NCBI GenBank assembly: GCA_014381505.1
Contig: JACNLK010000047.1
Coordinates: 1-50,244, forward strand
DNA from: Candidatus Desulfatifera sulfidica
GTDB taxonomy: Bacteria; Desulfobacterota; Desulfobulbia; Desulfobulbales; Desulfocapsaceae
Direction: 5' to 3'
DNA: 50,244 nucleotides
Under the pieces are notes generated by a model. It had not been told where the DNA came from. It was given only the letters and a program-made list of their open reading frames with translations, and made no database searches. A program made the translations under genes and the position numbers. The first letter of the stretch is position 1, and each line of letters opens with the position of its first letter. Positions 16,664 through 24,246 of this stretch are shown one piece after another.

Positions 16664-17437
16664 ATGAAAATCAGACCATGTATTGATCTGCATAACGGTC
16701 AGGTAAAGCAGATTGTGGGCTCGACTCTGATTGATGATCGCCCTGAGGCCCTGCGGACTAATTTTGTGGCCGAGCAGTCTCCTGCCTGGTTTGCTGAGCT
16801 CTATCGGGGCAATGACCTGCGTGGTGGGCACATCATCAAGCTCGGTCCGGGAAACGAGACGGCAGCGCGTGAGGCTCTGGCCGCCTGGCCTGGTGGTCTG
16901 CAGATTGGTGGGGGGGTTACTGCTGATAATGGTGCTGATTGGCTTTCAGCCGGGGCCTCGCACGTGATTGTTACCTCTCATGTCTTTCGTGACGGGCTGA
17001 TTGATCGTGAGCGACTGGCTCGCCTGGTCCAGGCTGTTGGTTGCAAGCGCCTGGTGCTGGATCTTAGTTGCCGCAGGCGCGGAGATGAGTATCTGATTGT
17101 CACGGATCGTTGGCAGAAGTTCACGGAAGTGGTGATTTCTGAGGCAGTGCTGGCCGATTTGGCCACGTCTTGTGATGAGTTCCTGGTTCATGCCGCTGAC
17201 GTTGAGGGGCAGTGTCGGGGGATTGAGCAGGAACTGGTGGAAAAACTGGCTGCCTGGTCGCCGATTGTGACGACGTATGCGGGCGGAGTCCGTAATCTGG
17301 CCGATTTGGAAGTGATTCGTGATTTAGGTCAGGGGCGGATTGATGCGACAGTGGGCAGTGCTCTTGATATTTTTGGTGGAAGTACAATGACATATAGTGA
17401 GGCCGTTGCGTTCCATCGGCAACATTCCCATGACTGA
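16664..17437 (+). CDS. hisA: ProFAR isomerase of the eukaryotic HIS6 type
   Basis: This 257-residue enzyme isomerises ProFAR to PRFAR in histidine synthesis using a TIM-barrel fold. Its sequence follows the eukaryotic HIS6 branch rather than bacterial HisA. Evidence is the opening RPCIDLHNGQVKQIVGSTL, the blocks GGHIIKLGPGN, LQIGGGV, LVLDLSCRR, FLVHAADVEG, TYAGGVRNLADL, and the end VGSALDIFGG. The catalytic Asp is expected in CIDLHNG. I use the ATG at 16664, with a CGGAG site. No other histidine gene lies in the window. The last 8 bases overlap the next small gene, which suggests translational coupling. Confidence 0.9.
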   Translation: MKIRPCIDLHNGQVKQIVGSTLIDDRPEALRTNFVAEQSPAWFAELYRGNDLRGGHIIKLGPGNETAAREALAAWPGGLQIGGGVTADNGADWLSAGASHVIVTSHVFRDGLIDRERLARLVQAVGCKRLVLDLSCRRRGDEYLIVTDRWQKFTEVVISEAVLADLATSCDEFLVHAADVEGQCRGIEQELVEKLAAWSPIVTTYAGGVRNLADLEVIRDLGQGRIDATVGSALDIFGGSTMTYSEAVAFHRQHSHD

Positions 17438-17654
17438 AAAGTCTCAAGGTACTGCTGTTGGTCTCAATGCAGGCCGTTTGGGGCAGGAGGCTGATCATTC
17501 ATCAGCCTTGGTTGAGTTGAAATTACAAGTCCCGGAAGATCTTTTTCGCGCCTATCAGCGCTGTACCTGGATTATTGCCCATGAAACAGGTCGTCCTCCA
17601 TTGTCTGTAATGGAAGAAATGGTGCGGGACTTCCTGGTCAAGCATGGCTGTTGA
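17430..17654 (+). CDS. Small hypothetical protein coupled to hisA
   Basis: The 74-residue frame starts with an ATG that overlaps the end of hisA by 8 bases (ATGACTGA). Its C-terminal 45 residues include LKLQVPEDLFRAYQRCTWII, PLSVMEEMVRDFLVKHGC. They look like two or three helices that could form a small ribbon-helix-helix-like or other dimerising fold. The first 30 residues appear flexible. I do not recognise a family. The overlap supports real translation. Confidence 0.55.
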   Translation: MTEKSQGTAVGLNAGRLGQEADHSSALVELKLQVPEDLFRAYQRCTWIIAHETGRPPLSVMEEMVRDFLVKHGC

Positions 17655-17827
17655 TTGTTTGTAGGGGAGCTTGCGTTGGACCTGTTGCAGCCCTCATCGT
17701 TGATTGTTTCAGAGTCTGTGCTTATCCGAGGGCTTAATCTTAGGTGGTTCTTGTCAAAGATAAAAGACGAATCAGCCCTGTTTCTAAGTGGTTACGCATT
17801 AAAGTTTTTTGAATCACCACTAGGTGC

Positions 17828-18004
17828 TCATGCTGTTTCTTCTTGTTCCTTTTTTAGATCAAGTTCAGCAATTCTTTGCTCCAGCTCTTCACTGAGAGCG
17901 ACCCTTCCTTCAAGGACGCAGCCGCGTCTGCCGGGGATGCATTCTCCGTGTAATCGTTTGCAGCTGTCGTTGGAGATATCGTAATTTTTACAGTGAAATG
18001 TCAT
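17828..18004 (-). CDS. Small Cys-containing protein of 58 residues downstream of the antiporter
   Basis: The frame runs from an ATG at 18004 to a TGA at 17828-17830. It encodes four Cys in its first half (positions 5, 15, 22 and 29), with the pattern FHCKNYD, CKRLHGECIPGRRGCVLEG. A charged helix LSEELEQRIAELDLKKEQEE follows. The Cys spacing and the PGRxGC turn suggest a small metal-binding knuckle. It begins 23 bases after the antiporter stop codon and is probably on the same transcript. The overlapping plus-strand frame (17655-17984) has no such structure. I recall similar small proteins in related bacteria but no assigned function. Confidence 0.6.
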   Translation of the reverse strand: MTFHCKNYDISNDSCKRLHGECIPGRRGCVLEGRVALSEELEQRIAELDLKKEQEETA

Positions 18005-18027
18005 GATCGTCTACTTGGTGGATGTGG

Positions 18028-19689
18028 TTAGGAGTAAGAGGGCATGTCTGGAATTGCATCGCCTGATACGATGAATTCAGTCTTGCAAACCAGGCCTGTT
18101 GCCTTGCAGACATGATCTGCATATCCGGCTCCGGCCTCGGCGAAGATGTTGTAGGCCGCAGTGGCACCCGCTGCTTCAAGTTCCAGGCGCTCGTCTTCAA
18201 AGCGTGAAGCGGCAGTGACTGGCCCGGTGAAGCCTGCACTTTTGATAGCCTCCAGGGCCAGGAGATTGGCCTGTTGGTGGCTCATGGTCAACATGATGAT
18301 TTTGATTTGTTCCAGTTTGATCTTGCGCCAAAAATCATAATCAGTGGCATCCCCTGAGATCACGCGGCGGCCTGCAGCTCGGTGTGCTTTGATTTTTGCC
18401 TTGTCTTGCTCAACGGCGAGAACTTTGTCTCCCTGGCGTTCGCGGGTTGTGTCGTAGGCCATGGTTCCGAAGGCGTCCATGCCAAAGATCAGGATTTCTG
18501 CGCCATCAAGATCGATCTGCGCATCATCTTTGTGTTCTTTTTGTGTCTCAAAACGTCGCAGGATTTTGCCGAAACGGTCGTAGAGGCTGTTGGCCCGGCT
18601 ATTCAGTGGTGCGGCCAGCAGAAATGAGAAACTTAATGCCAGGGCCATGATCAGAATCCAATCCGCACTGAGCCAGTGATTTTTATAGGCGATGGCTGCC
18701 ACCAGTAAACCAAATTCCGAGTAGTTGGACAGACTCAGTGTGGCAATGAGGCTTGTTCTGGCGCGAAGATGAAAACGGGTCAGGATCATGAAGTAACAGA
18801 ACGATTTCATCCCCATGAGTGCCACAAGACCCAGGGCAATGATGACATGGCTCAGCTCAGGAATGCCGGTCAGACCGATCTGAAAGAAAAACCCCACCAG
18901 AAACAGGTCTTTGAAGGTATAGAGTGAGGCCGAGAGTTCATAGGTTCTTTTGTGAGAGCCAACCAGAACACCGATGATTAACGCCCCAAGGTCTGGTTTG
19001 AGTCCCACGAGGGAGAAACTGGCCGTGCCTATGGTCAGGGCAATGAACAATCCGCCCAGAGGGAGAAGTTCGCCATGCCCACTGTGGTCAACCACATACA
19101 TTAGTGCTGGTCGTACTGCCAGAAGAAACAGGGGAAGCCCCAGGGCCCAGAGAGACGGGAATTCGCCTTTGGAGATGGTGAGGAAGAGGACGGCCATCAG
19201 ATCCTGCATGATCAGGATGCCGATGGCTGTACGTCCATGGATGGAGTTCATTTCTCCCTTTTCTTCCAGAAACTTGACTGCAAACACTGTACTGGAAAAG
19301 CTCAGGGCAAAACCGATAAGGGCGGCCTGGGCGAGATCGAGGCCCACAAGATGTGTGAGGCCAAATGTGGCGCCCAGAAGCATGCATCCACCAAGGAAAA
19401 CAATGGTCAACATGGCATGGACGGTGGCGCCTCCCCATATCTCGGGTTTGAGCATGCCTTTTATGTTTAATTTGAGGCCGATGATAAACAGTAGCAGCGT
19501 TATACCAAGATCGGCGATTCGGTCAAGAGCCAGTGAGCCCCCGGTCATCCCAAGGGCGTTCATGACAAACCCGGCCAATAAAAAACCAAGCATGGGTGGG
19601 AGATTAACTTTTTTGAAGGCAAATCCCAGGAGAAAGGTACTGCCTATCCAGGCACTGTTGATAAAACTGGCAGTATAGAGAAAATCCAT
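18028..19689 (-). CDS. KefB/CPA2-type cation:proton antiporter with RCK domain
   Basis: The 553-residue membrane protein has 12-13 hydrophobic segments in the first 400 residues. Characteristic antiporter stretches are LPPMLGFLLAGFVMNALGM, GLTHLVGLDLAQAALIGFAL, SSTVFAVKFLEEKGE and GILIMQDLMAVLFL, the last with the Asp expected for ion exchange. From about residue 410 comes a cytoplasmic RCK/TrkA-N Rossmann domain starting EILIFGMDAFGTMAYD, where the usual GxGxxG reads GMDAFG. It probably exports K+ or Na+ in exchange for protons under nucleotide or redox control. I use the ATG at 19689, since the 60-residue extension up to 19869 resembles no antiporter. Confidence 0.87.
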   Translation of the reverse strand: MDFLYTASFINSAWIGSTFLLGFAFKKVNLPPMLGFLLAGFVMNALGMTGGSLALDRIADLGITLLLFIIGLKLNIKGMLKPEIWGGATVHAMLTIVFLGGCMLLGATFGLTHLVGLDLAQAALIGFALSFSSTVFAVKFLEEKGEMNSIHGRTAIGILIMQDLMAVLFLTISKGEFPSLWALGLPLFLLAVRPALMYVVDHSGHGELLPLGGLFIALTIGTASFSLVGLKPDLGALIIGVLVGSHKRTYELSASLYTFKDLFLVGFFFQIGLTGIPELSHVIIALGLVALMGMKSFCYFMILTRFHLRARTSLIATLSLSNYSEFGLLVAAIAYKNHWLSADWILIMALALSFSFLLAAPLNSRANSLYDRFGKILRRFETQKEHKDDAQIDLDGAEILIFGMDAFGTMAYDTTRERQGDKVLAVEQDKAKIKAHRAAGRRVISGDATDYDFWRKIKLEQIKIIMLTMSHQQANLLALEAIKSAGFTGPVTAASRFEDERLELEAAGATAAYNIFAEAGAGYADHVCKATGLVCKTEFIVSGDAIPDMPSYS

Positions 19690-20088
19690 GGAGTCCAAAA
19701 AGATGAGATATTTGTAAGGGAAGGTGAAAAAGAAGAATTCGCCTGTTTCGTGACAACATACCATGAATGAGACAGGTGAGGCAAGCCAGGACACGAGGGA
19801 GTACGGATGACGTAGCGGCTGCACCTTTTTTTTTGTGCCTGTGCATGATTTTCTCGGCCTGGGTGTCAATCATCTGGGGCAGGGAGTGTATTGATATGGT
19901 TGGTGTGATGAACCTGAAAAAGAGTTGGGGGGGATAGTTCTGTCAGGTGATGATGAATTTTTTTGTAGAGTTACCCTTCCTGTTGTATGATTTTGAAATT
20001 ATTTTCATAATTTGAATGAACGTTTTTCAGTGGTAAGGGTGGGTGTCCCTTTGTCCTGAACATATGGGAAAAAATACAATATTGCGTG
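19690..20088. other. Divergent intergenic region between the antiporter and aroK
   Basis: This 399-base region holds the promoters of two divergent genes but no boxes I could call with confidence. An open frame extends the antiporter gene to 19869 on the minus strand. Its translation is basic and shows no family feature. I see no repeat copy or RNA gene. Confidence 0.4.
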
Positions 20089-20601
20089 ATGAAGAGTATG
20101 AATATCGTTTTAATTGGTATGGCAGGAGCCGGGAAGAGCAGTGTCGGACCAGTTCTGGCCAAGAGTCTTGCCAGGCCCTTTGTGGATGTCGATACGCTTA
20201 TGGAGCAGGATCAGGGCCTGTCTCTGCAAGAGATTGTGGATAGAAAAGGGCAGACTGCATTTCGGATTTATGAGGAGCAGACCTTGCTCAGTCTTGATTT
20301 GACCGGGCATGTGATTGCAACAGGCGGCAGTGCAATCTATAGCGAGCTCGGTATCAGGCATCTGAAGCAGAGCAGTCATCTGGTTCTACTTGATGTGCCC
20401 TTGGATCTCCTGGAAGAGCGGGTTGATGATGTGGATCAACGAGGCCTGGTTCGTCAGGATCAGCAGAGCTTTTCTTCCCTGTATTGGGAAAGGCGGCCTC
20501 TTTATCATCGTCATGCGGATTTGATTATTGACTGTTCCGGAAAAAGTATTACCGGTATCTGTCAGGTTATTGTTGCACGTTTGGCAATGGGCTCTTCGTG
20601 A
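20089..20601 (+). CDS. aroK: Shikimate kinase
   Basis: The protein has about 170 residues. Walker A reads GMAGAGKSSVG, and FVDVDTLMEQ carries the Asp pair that binds Mg2+ and shikimate. The FRIYEEQTLL segment matches the FRxxE motif. ATGGSAIY stands at the shikimate-binding loop, where most enzymes have GGG. RGLVRQD is at the ATP lid (often RPLL) and YWERRPLYHRHADLII carries the shikimate-binding Arg. It phosphorylates shikimate at O3. The aroD, aroE and aroA genes lie 17 kb away in the same window. The exact start is uncertain, with possible starts at 20086, 20089 and 20098. Confidence 0.8.
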   Translation: MKSMNIVLIGMAGAGKSSVGPVLAKSLARPFVDVDTLMEQDQGLSLQEIVDRKGQTAFRIYEEQTLLSLDLTGHVIATGGSAIYSELGIRHLKQSSHLVLLDVPLDLLEERVDDVDQRGLVRQDQQSFSSLYWERRPLYHRHADLIIDCSGKSITGICQVIVARLAMGSS

Positions 20602-20666
20602 AGACATGGAAGGGAAGGTCTCACAGCGGTCTTGAAGATTATTAATACTCACTGAAGGAGATGGCG

Positions 20667-21095
20667 ATGGCACAGGCCACAAAAGGAAATACAGTCAAGG
20701 TTAAGTATACCGGGCGTCTGGTGGACGGAACGGTTTTTGATTCATCTGAGGGGAAAGATCCCCTTGAGGTGACTCTTGGAAGCGGTCACGTCATTGCTGG
20801 TTTTGATGAAGCTCTGGTCGGTATGGCCGTGGGTGAAAAGAAGACGGTAGAGATTCCGGTTGATAAGGCCTATGGTTCACATGATCCGCAGATGGTCATG
20901 GAAGTGCCTCTGGATCAGGTTCCACCTGATCTTAAACCCGAGGTGGGCCAGAAGCTACAGGTGGGCGGAACCGGTGGTGAGATCATGATGGTTGAAGTCA
21001 GAGATATTACGGACAGTCATATCTATCTTGATGCCAATCCTCCGCTGGCGGGTCAGGACTTGGTCTTTGATCTGGAGTTGGTTGCCATCGATTAA
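20667..21095 (+). CDS. FKBP-type peptidyl-prolyl isomerase, SlyD-like
   Basis: The 142-residue protein starts with GNTVKVKYTGRLVDGTVFDS, the FKBP core strand. It continues with GSGHVIAGFDEALVGMAVGE. The inserted flap domain follows (VDKAYGSHDPQMVMEVPLDQ), and the chain ends in NPPLAGQDLVFDLELV, as in SlyD. The His-rich metal-binding tail of enterobacterial SlyD is absent. It catalyses proline isomerisation and assists folding in the cytoplasm. A GAAGGAG site lies before the ATG at 20667; an in-frame ATG at 20661 is too close to that site. The gene ends before a strong terminator. Confidence 0.92.
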   Translation: MAQATKGNTVKVKYTGRLVDGTVFDSSEGKDPLEVTLGSGHVIAGFDEALVGMAVGEKKTVEIPVDKAYGSHDPQMVMEVPLDQVPPDLKPEVGQKLQVGGTGGEIMMVEVRDITDSHIYLDANPPLAGQDLVFDLELVAID

Positions 21096-21126
21096 TTACA
21101 CTCCGTGCCCTTTGGGTTCAAATGAA

Positions 21127-21166
21127 AAATACCCCGGAACTCTTGATTTGATGTTCCGGGGTATTT
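21127..21166 (+). terminator. Rho-independent terminator after the FKBP gene
   Basis: ATACCCCGGAAC (21129-21140) pairs with GTTCCGGGGTAT (21153-21164), followed by TTTT. The stem has 12 bp and a 12-base loop. The A-rich left flank means it may also work on the other strand. Confidence 0.9.
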
Positions 21167-21194
21167 TTGTTTCAGGATGTTTTTGTGCTATAGT
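21167..21194 (+). promoter_or_regulatory. Sigma70-like promoter upstream of the second universal stress gene
   Basis: TTGTTT (21167-21172) and TATAGT (21189-21194) are 16 bases apart, and a TGC precedes the -10 box, close to an extended -10. The pair sits directly after the FKBP terminator and 48 bases before the stress gene's ATG. A matching TGCTATAGT box occurs at 47.7 kb. Confidence 0.55.
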
Positions 21195-21242
21195 TTAATC
21201 ATGGAGAAGGGAACTGAATCTGTCTGTAAATGGAGGTGTCTC

Positions 21243-21683
21243 ATGGCCAAGATTTCACGAATTTTACTCCCCGTTGATTTTACTGAATGTTCTGTTGCCA
21301 CCCTGGATCATGCCCGCTTGCTGGCTGAGACGTTCAAGGCTGATCTTTATCTCTTCTATGCCATGCCTGGCCCGGAGCAGTATAAGGGGTTGGCTTTGGA
21401 GACCGATTGGTTTTCCACTTATCATCGGCAACTCAAGCATGAAGCTGAACTGGCCCTGGACAACTTTGTTGCCAGGCATATGCAAGGGTTTGAGCCTGTG
21501 GATAAAGCGACCCGGGTAGGAGATGTGGTTGAAGAGGTGATTTCTTATGCGAAAAAGAAAAAGATTGATCTGATCATTACTGCCAGTCATGGTTGCCAGC
21601 GGGCAGAGCGTCAGGTGTATGGAAGTATTGCTGAGTCGTTGTGCAGCAAGGCGTGTTGTCCTGTCATGATCATTCATTCGTAA
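21243..21683 (+). CDS. Universal stress protein (UspA family), second copy
   Basis: The 146-residue protein begins ISRILLPVDFTECSVATLDH, a normal UspA first strand and helix. It ends with IITASHGCQRAERQVYGSIA, the equivalent of the nucleotide-binding loop. The first Gly pair is reduced to HGC, so ATP binding is less certain than for the copy at 385. A GGAGGT site precedes the ATG at 21243. It has its own promoter and is followed by 153 bases before the Tim44-like gene. It shares little with the first copy beyond the fold. Confidence 0.9.
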   Translation: MAKISRILLPVDFTECSVATLDHARLLAETFKADLYLFYAMPGPEQYKGLALETDWFSTYHRQLKHEAELALDNFVARHMQGFEPVDKATRVGDVVEEVISYAKKKKIDLIITASHGCQRAERQVYGSIAESLCSKACCPVMIIHS

Positions 21684-21836
21684 CCCGTCTGGTTCTCCTT
21701 TTTTCAGTCCATGATCAATAATTTGCCTTGCCATATTGTGCTCCGTACCTATAATTGATAGCGATCGTATGAAACGGTCTGAAGTGGTGCGGCCAGCTCG
21801 GCGGACTTTTGATTGAAACAGAATGACAGGAGAAGC

Positions 21837-22733
21837 ATGATTACTTTATTACGACGGATGACCCCATACCTGCTGATTTTTTTGGCCATGGGGCTTGTTG
21901 AGGGCGGGCTGAGTGTTACAGATGCCGACGCCAGGTCCCGCTCTGGCGGTCGCAGTTTCACCCGCTCAGCTCCAGTGCAGAAATCTGCTCCAGCAGTGAC
22001 TCAGGCGGGCCAAACCAAACCGAGATCAGGTTTTGGTTCTGGTTTGGCTGGCGGGCTTCTGGGCGGGGCATTGGGCGGCCTGCTCTTTGGCAGCATGTTT
22101 GGTATGGGTGGTGGTGGCATGGGAATTCTGCCCATTCTCCTCCTTGGTGGGATTGGCTTTTTCTTTTATAAGCGATTTGTTAAAAAACCGGTGGCAGGGG
22201 GTGCGCCGGGCTATCAGCCGCCACCATCCTCTTTCGGTGGTTTTGGCGCAGCCCAGGCTCCGGTTGCCGAACCCATGACTGGCCTGGCAGCAGGCCTGGC
22301 AGAGATTCAGCGAACCGATTCCGGCTTTGATGAGAGTTATTTTGTCGAGATAGCCTCGGATGTCTTTTTCAAGGTTCAGGCCGGTTGGATGCGTCGTGAT
22401 CTTTCTGCCTACAGTTATTTGCTTGGAGAGGAGTTAGCCGCTCAATACGGACAACAATTTGAGGAAATGCGTGCTCGTGGTGAAATTAACAAGCTTGAGA
22501 GTATTTCTGTTCGCAAGGTTGAGGTCTTGGATGCCGGAAAACAGGCTGGTGAAGATTTTGTCACTGTTCTCTTTACCGCCAACCTTCTTGATTATACAGT
22601 CAATGACAAAACCGATGAGCTGATCAGTGGGAGTATGACCGATCCGGTTAAATTTGCTGAGGAGTGGACCTGGGCTCGTCCCGAGGGCACAGATGACTGG
22701 AAGCTCGAAGGGATCAAGGTCGTGGATAATTAA
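21837..22733 (+). CDS. Tim44-like domain membrane protein
   Basis: The 298-residue protein has an N-terminal signal or anchor (PYLLIFLAMGLVEGGLSV), a Ser/Arg-rich stretch, and a Gly-rich membrane segment near residues 75-120 (GGLLGGALGGLLFGSMFG, then ILPILLLGGIGFFFYKRFV). The C-terminal 130 residues contain FVEIASDVFFKVQAGWMRRD and FTANLLDYTVNDKTDELISG, which match the Tim44/MRPL45 fold. An ACAGGAGA site supports the ATG at 21837. Bacterial members of this family are placed in the inner membrane with unclear roles, perhaps in protein or lipid handling. It ends before a strong terminator. Confidence 0.87.
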   Translation: MITLLRRMTPYLLIFLAMGLVEGGLSVTDADARSRSGGRSFTRSAPVQKSAPAVTQAGQTKPRSGFGSGLAGGLLGGALGGLLFGSMFGMGGGGMGILPILLLGGIGFFFYKRFVKKPVAGGAPGYQPPPSSFGGFGAAQAPVAEPMTGLAAGLAEIQRTDSGFDESYFVEIASDVFFKVQAGWMRRDLSAYSYLLGEELAAQYGQQFEEMRARGEINKLESISVRKVEVLDAGKQAGEDFVTVLFTANLLDYTVNDKTDELISGSMTDPVKFAEEWTWARPEGTDDWKLEGIKVVDN

Positions 22734-22757
22734 TTTCTGATCTGGATATTGGCTTGC

Positions 22758-22803
22758 AAAAGGCCCGTTTTACGAGAGAACTCGTGGAACGGGCCTTTTT
22801 TGT
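22758..22803 (+). terminator. Rho-independent terminator after the Tim44-like gene
   Basis: AAGGCCCGTT (22760-22769) pairs with AACGGGCCTT (22788-22797), and inside it ACGAG pairs with CTCGT around an AGAA loop. Seven T follow. It probably also ends the minus-strand operon that stops at 22838, since the left flank has an A run. Confidence 0.9.
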
Positions 22804-22837
22804 GTCAGGAAGTTGTGTATGGGGGTGAAAGGTCTGT

Positions 22838-23488
22838 TTAAAAGCGAAGCGCAGACGTGAAGTTCACTGTCTGACCGTTTTCGGGATGGATGAAGCTGAG
22901 GCTGCTGGCATGGAGAAGAAGCTGGCCTGGGGCAGTGCCGTGGCCGTAGAGGCGGTCGCCGACAATAGGTAAGCCGAGGCCCAGTTCGTGGGCGGCATGG
23001 AGGCGCAGTTGATGGGTGCGTCCGGTGATGGGTTGAAAACAAATGCGGGTACAGTTCTTTTCGTTGCCCAGTTTCTGCCAGTGAGTGATTCCCGTTTTTC
23101 CCTGGATGGGGTCGTAAATCTGATGCGGGCGATTGTCTGGGTCAAGGCGGAATTTGAGACTGATTTTGCCGGCTGTCCCGCGGTTATCCGGGAGCAAACC
23201 ATCGAGAAGGGCGATGTATTCTTTATTGACTGAACGATGTTCAAACTGGCGGCTCAGTTCGCGGTGCGCAGCTGGGGTTCGGGCCACGACCATGAGACCG
23301 CTGGTGTCCATATCCAATCGGTGAACGGCGGGTTGGTCCGGGAGTCCGGTAAAATCCTGTTTGAGTCGGCTGACAACGCAGTCCTGCATCTCAGGTCCAC
23401 GACCCGGGACGGCGAGCAGACCGCTTGGTTTGTCTATAACAATAAAGGTGTCTTCGGCGTGGATGATGCTCAGTTTAAGAGTGTTCAT
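22838..23488 (-). CDS. RluA-family pseudouridine synthase, catalytic domain only
   Basis: The 216-residue enzyme has the RluA signature HRLDMDTSGLMVVAR with the catalytic Asp. Before it comes DTFIVIDKPSGLLAVPGRG, and after it the KEYIALLDG strand and ITGRTHQLRLHAAH near the RNA-binding site. It converts uridine to pseudouridine in rRNA or tRNA; the target cannot be read from sequence. In many gamma-proteobacteria this catalytic domain is fused behind the domain that is encoded here by the separate upstream gene. The ATG at 23488 overlaps that gene's stop codon (ATGA), so both are probably made together. Confidence 0.9.
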   Translation of the reverse strand: MNTLKLSIIHAEDTFIVIDKPSGLLAVPGRGPEMQDCVVSRLKQDFTGLPDQPAVHRLDMDTSGLMVVARTPAAHRELSRQFEHRSVNKEYIALLDGLLPDNRGTAGKISLKFRLDPDNRPHQIYDPIQGKTGITHWQKLGNEKNCTRICFQPITGRTHQLRLHAAHELGLGLPIVGDRLYGHGTAPGQLLLHASSLSFIHPENGQTVNFTSALRF

Positions 23489-24246
23489 GGTTGAAGCCCG
23501 CAGAGGAGAAAGCCGAGAATCGGACGGCATTTATTGTGGCAGGAGGGATAGAAACAGCCCTGCTTTCGACTGGCCGAGGCGTTTTCCCGGCCCCAGTAGA
23601 ATTCGGCAATGCCGGTGGGTCGAAGATTCAGGCGGGCAGCTTGATTGAGTAGTTTAGGTGCGCAACAGTCGCCACTGCCGGTGGGAATGCCGGTTGTCTT
23701 GTTCCAGGCTGTGCGCAGTGAGACGGATTGGCCGTGAAAATTGTATAATCTGTAGAGATCGTGCAGCTCAAGCATTATGTTTCGGGAGAGTTCTCTTCTT
23801 TTCTGAAGGAGCCTGGCGTGTTGGGAGGTGTTGCGTGTTGTGTTCTCTATACGTCGACTCAGTTTTTTGACTTCCGGTTCACCGGTCTGGTTGAGCTGGT
23901 CATAGCTTGAGACGTCAAAGAGGGGAGGGGCCCAGCCGGGGACATGCCAGAGACCGTTGTACTGTCCAGAAAAGGCACGCAGGATTGTCTCCTGGTCGTT
24001 TCTGTCTTGGCAAATCAGAATGCCAAACATTTTACCTCGTGCCGGTCCAAAGAGGAAATCCGTGCTTAAAAGCGCGCTCGCGGCTTCAGGGAACAGGTTC
24101 TGACTGATCCGTTGCCGGGTCTCAAGGTGTGTCATCAGTTTGTTGGCTTCGTCTTCGGCTCGGCGGCTGTGCGGCAGATGATGCACCTGACCACACTGGT
24201 TGCAGAATCCGGAGCAGCCGGTTGTTGGAAAGGGCATATTGATCAC
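23485..24246 (-). CDS. Stand-alone N-terminal domain of fused RluA-type synthases
   Basis: The 253-residue protein resembles the long N-terminal region of certain fused RluA-family enzymes. Marks are FGILICQDRN, FSGQYNGLWHVPGWAPPLFD, a charged coiled-coil-like middle (residues 120-160), then IPTGSGDCCAPKLLNQA, GIAEFYWGREN and CFYPSCHNKCRPILGFLLCG. The Cys cluster may bind metal. It has no catalytic domain of its own. The gene overlaps both neighbours by ATGA. It should act with the separate catalytic protein encoded directly after it. Residues 1-35 carry extra Cys and His (CSGFCNQCGQVHH), a possible second metal site. Confidence 0.75.
   Translation of the reverse strand: MINMPFPTTGCSGFCNQCGQVHHLPHSRRAEDEANKLMTHLETRQRISQNLFPEAASALLSTDFLFGPARGKMFGILICQDRNDQETILRAFSGQYNGLWHVPGWAPPLFDVSSYDQLNQTGEPEVKKLSRRIENTTRNTSQHARLLQKRRELSRNIMLELHDLYRLYNFHGQSVSLRTAWNKTTGIPTGSGDCCAPKLLNQAARLNLRPTGIAEFYWGRENASASRKQGCFYPSCHNKCRPILGFLLCGLQP

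Noticed and set aside
17655-17984. A 109-codon plus-strand open frame
   Set aside because: It is mostly antisense to the small Cys-rich gene on the minus strand and has low-complexity Ser-rich sequence.
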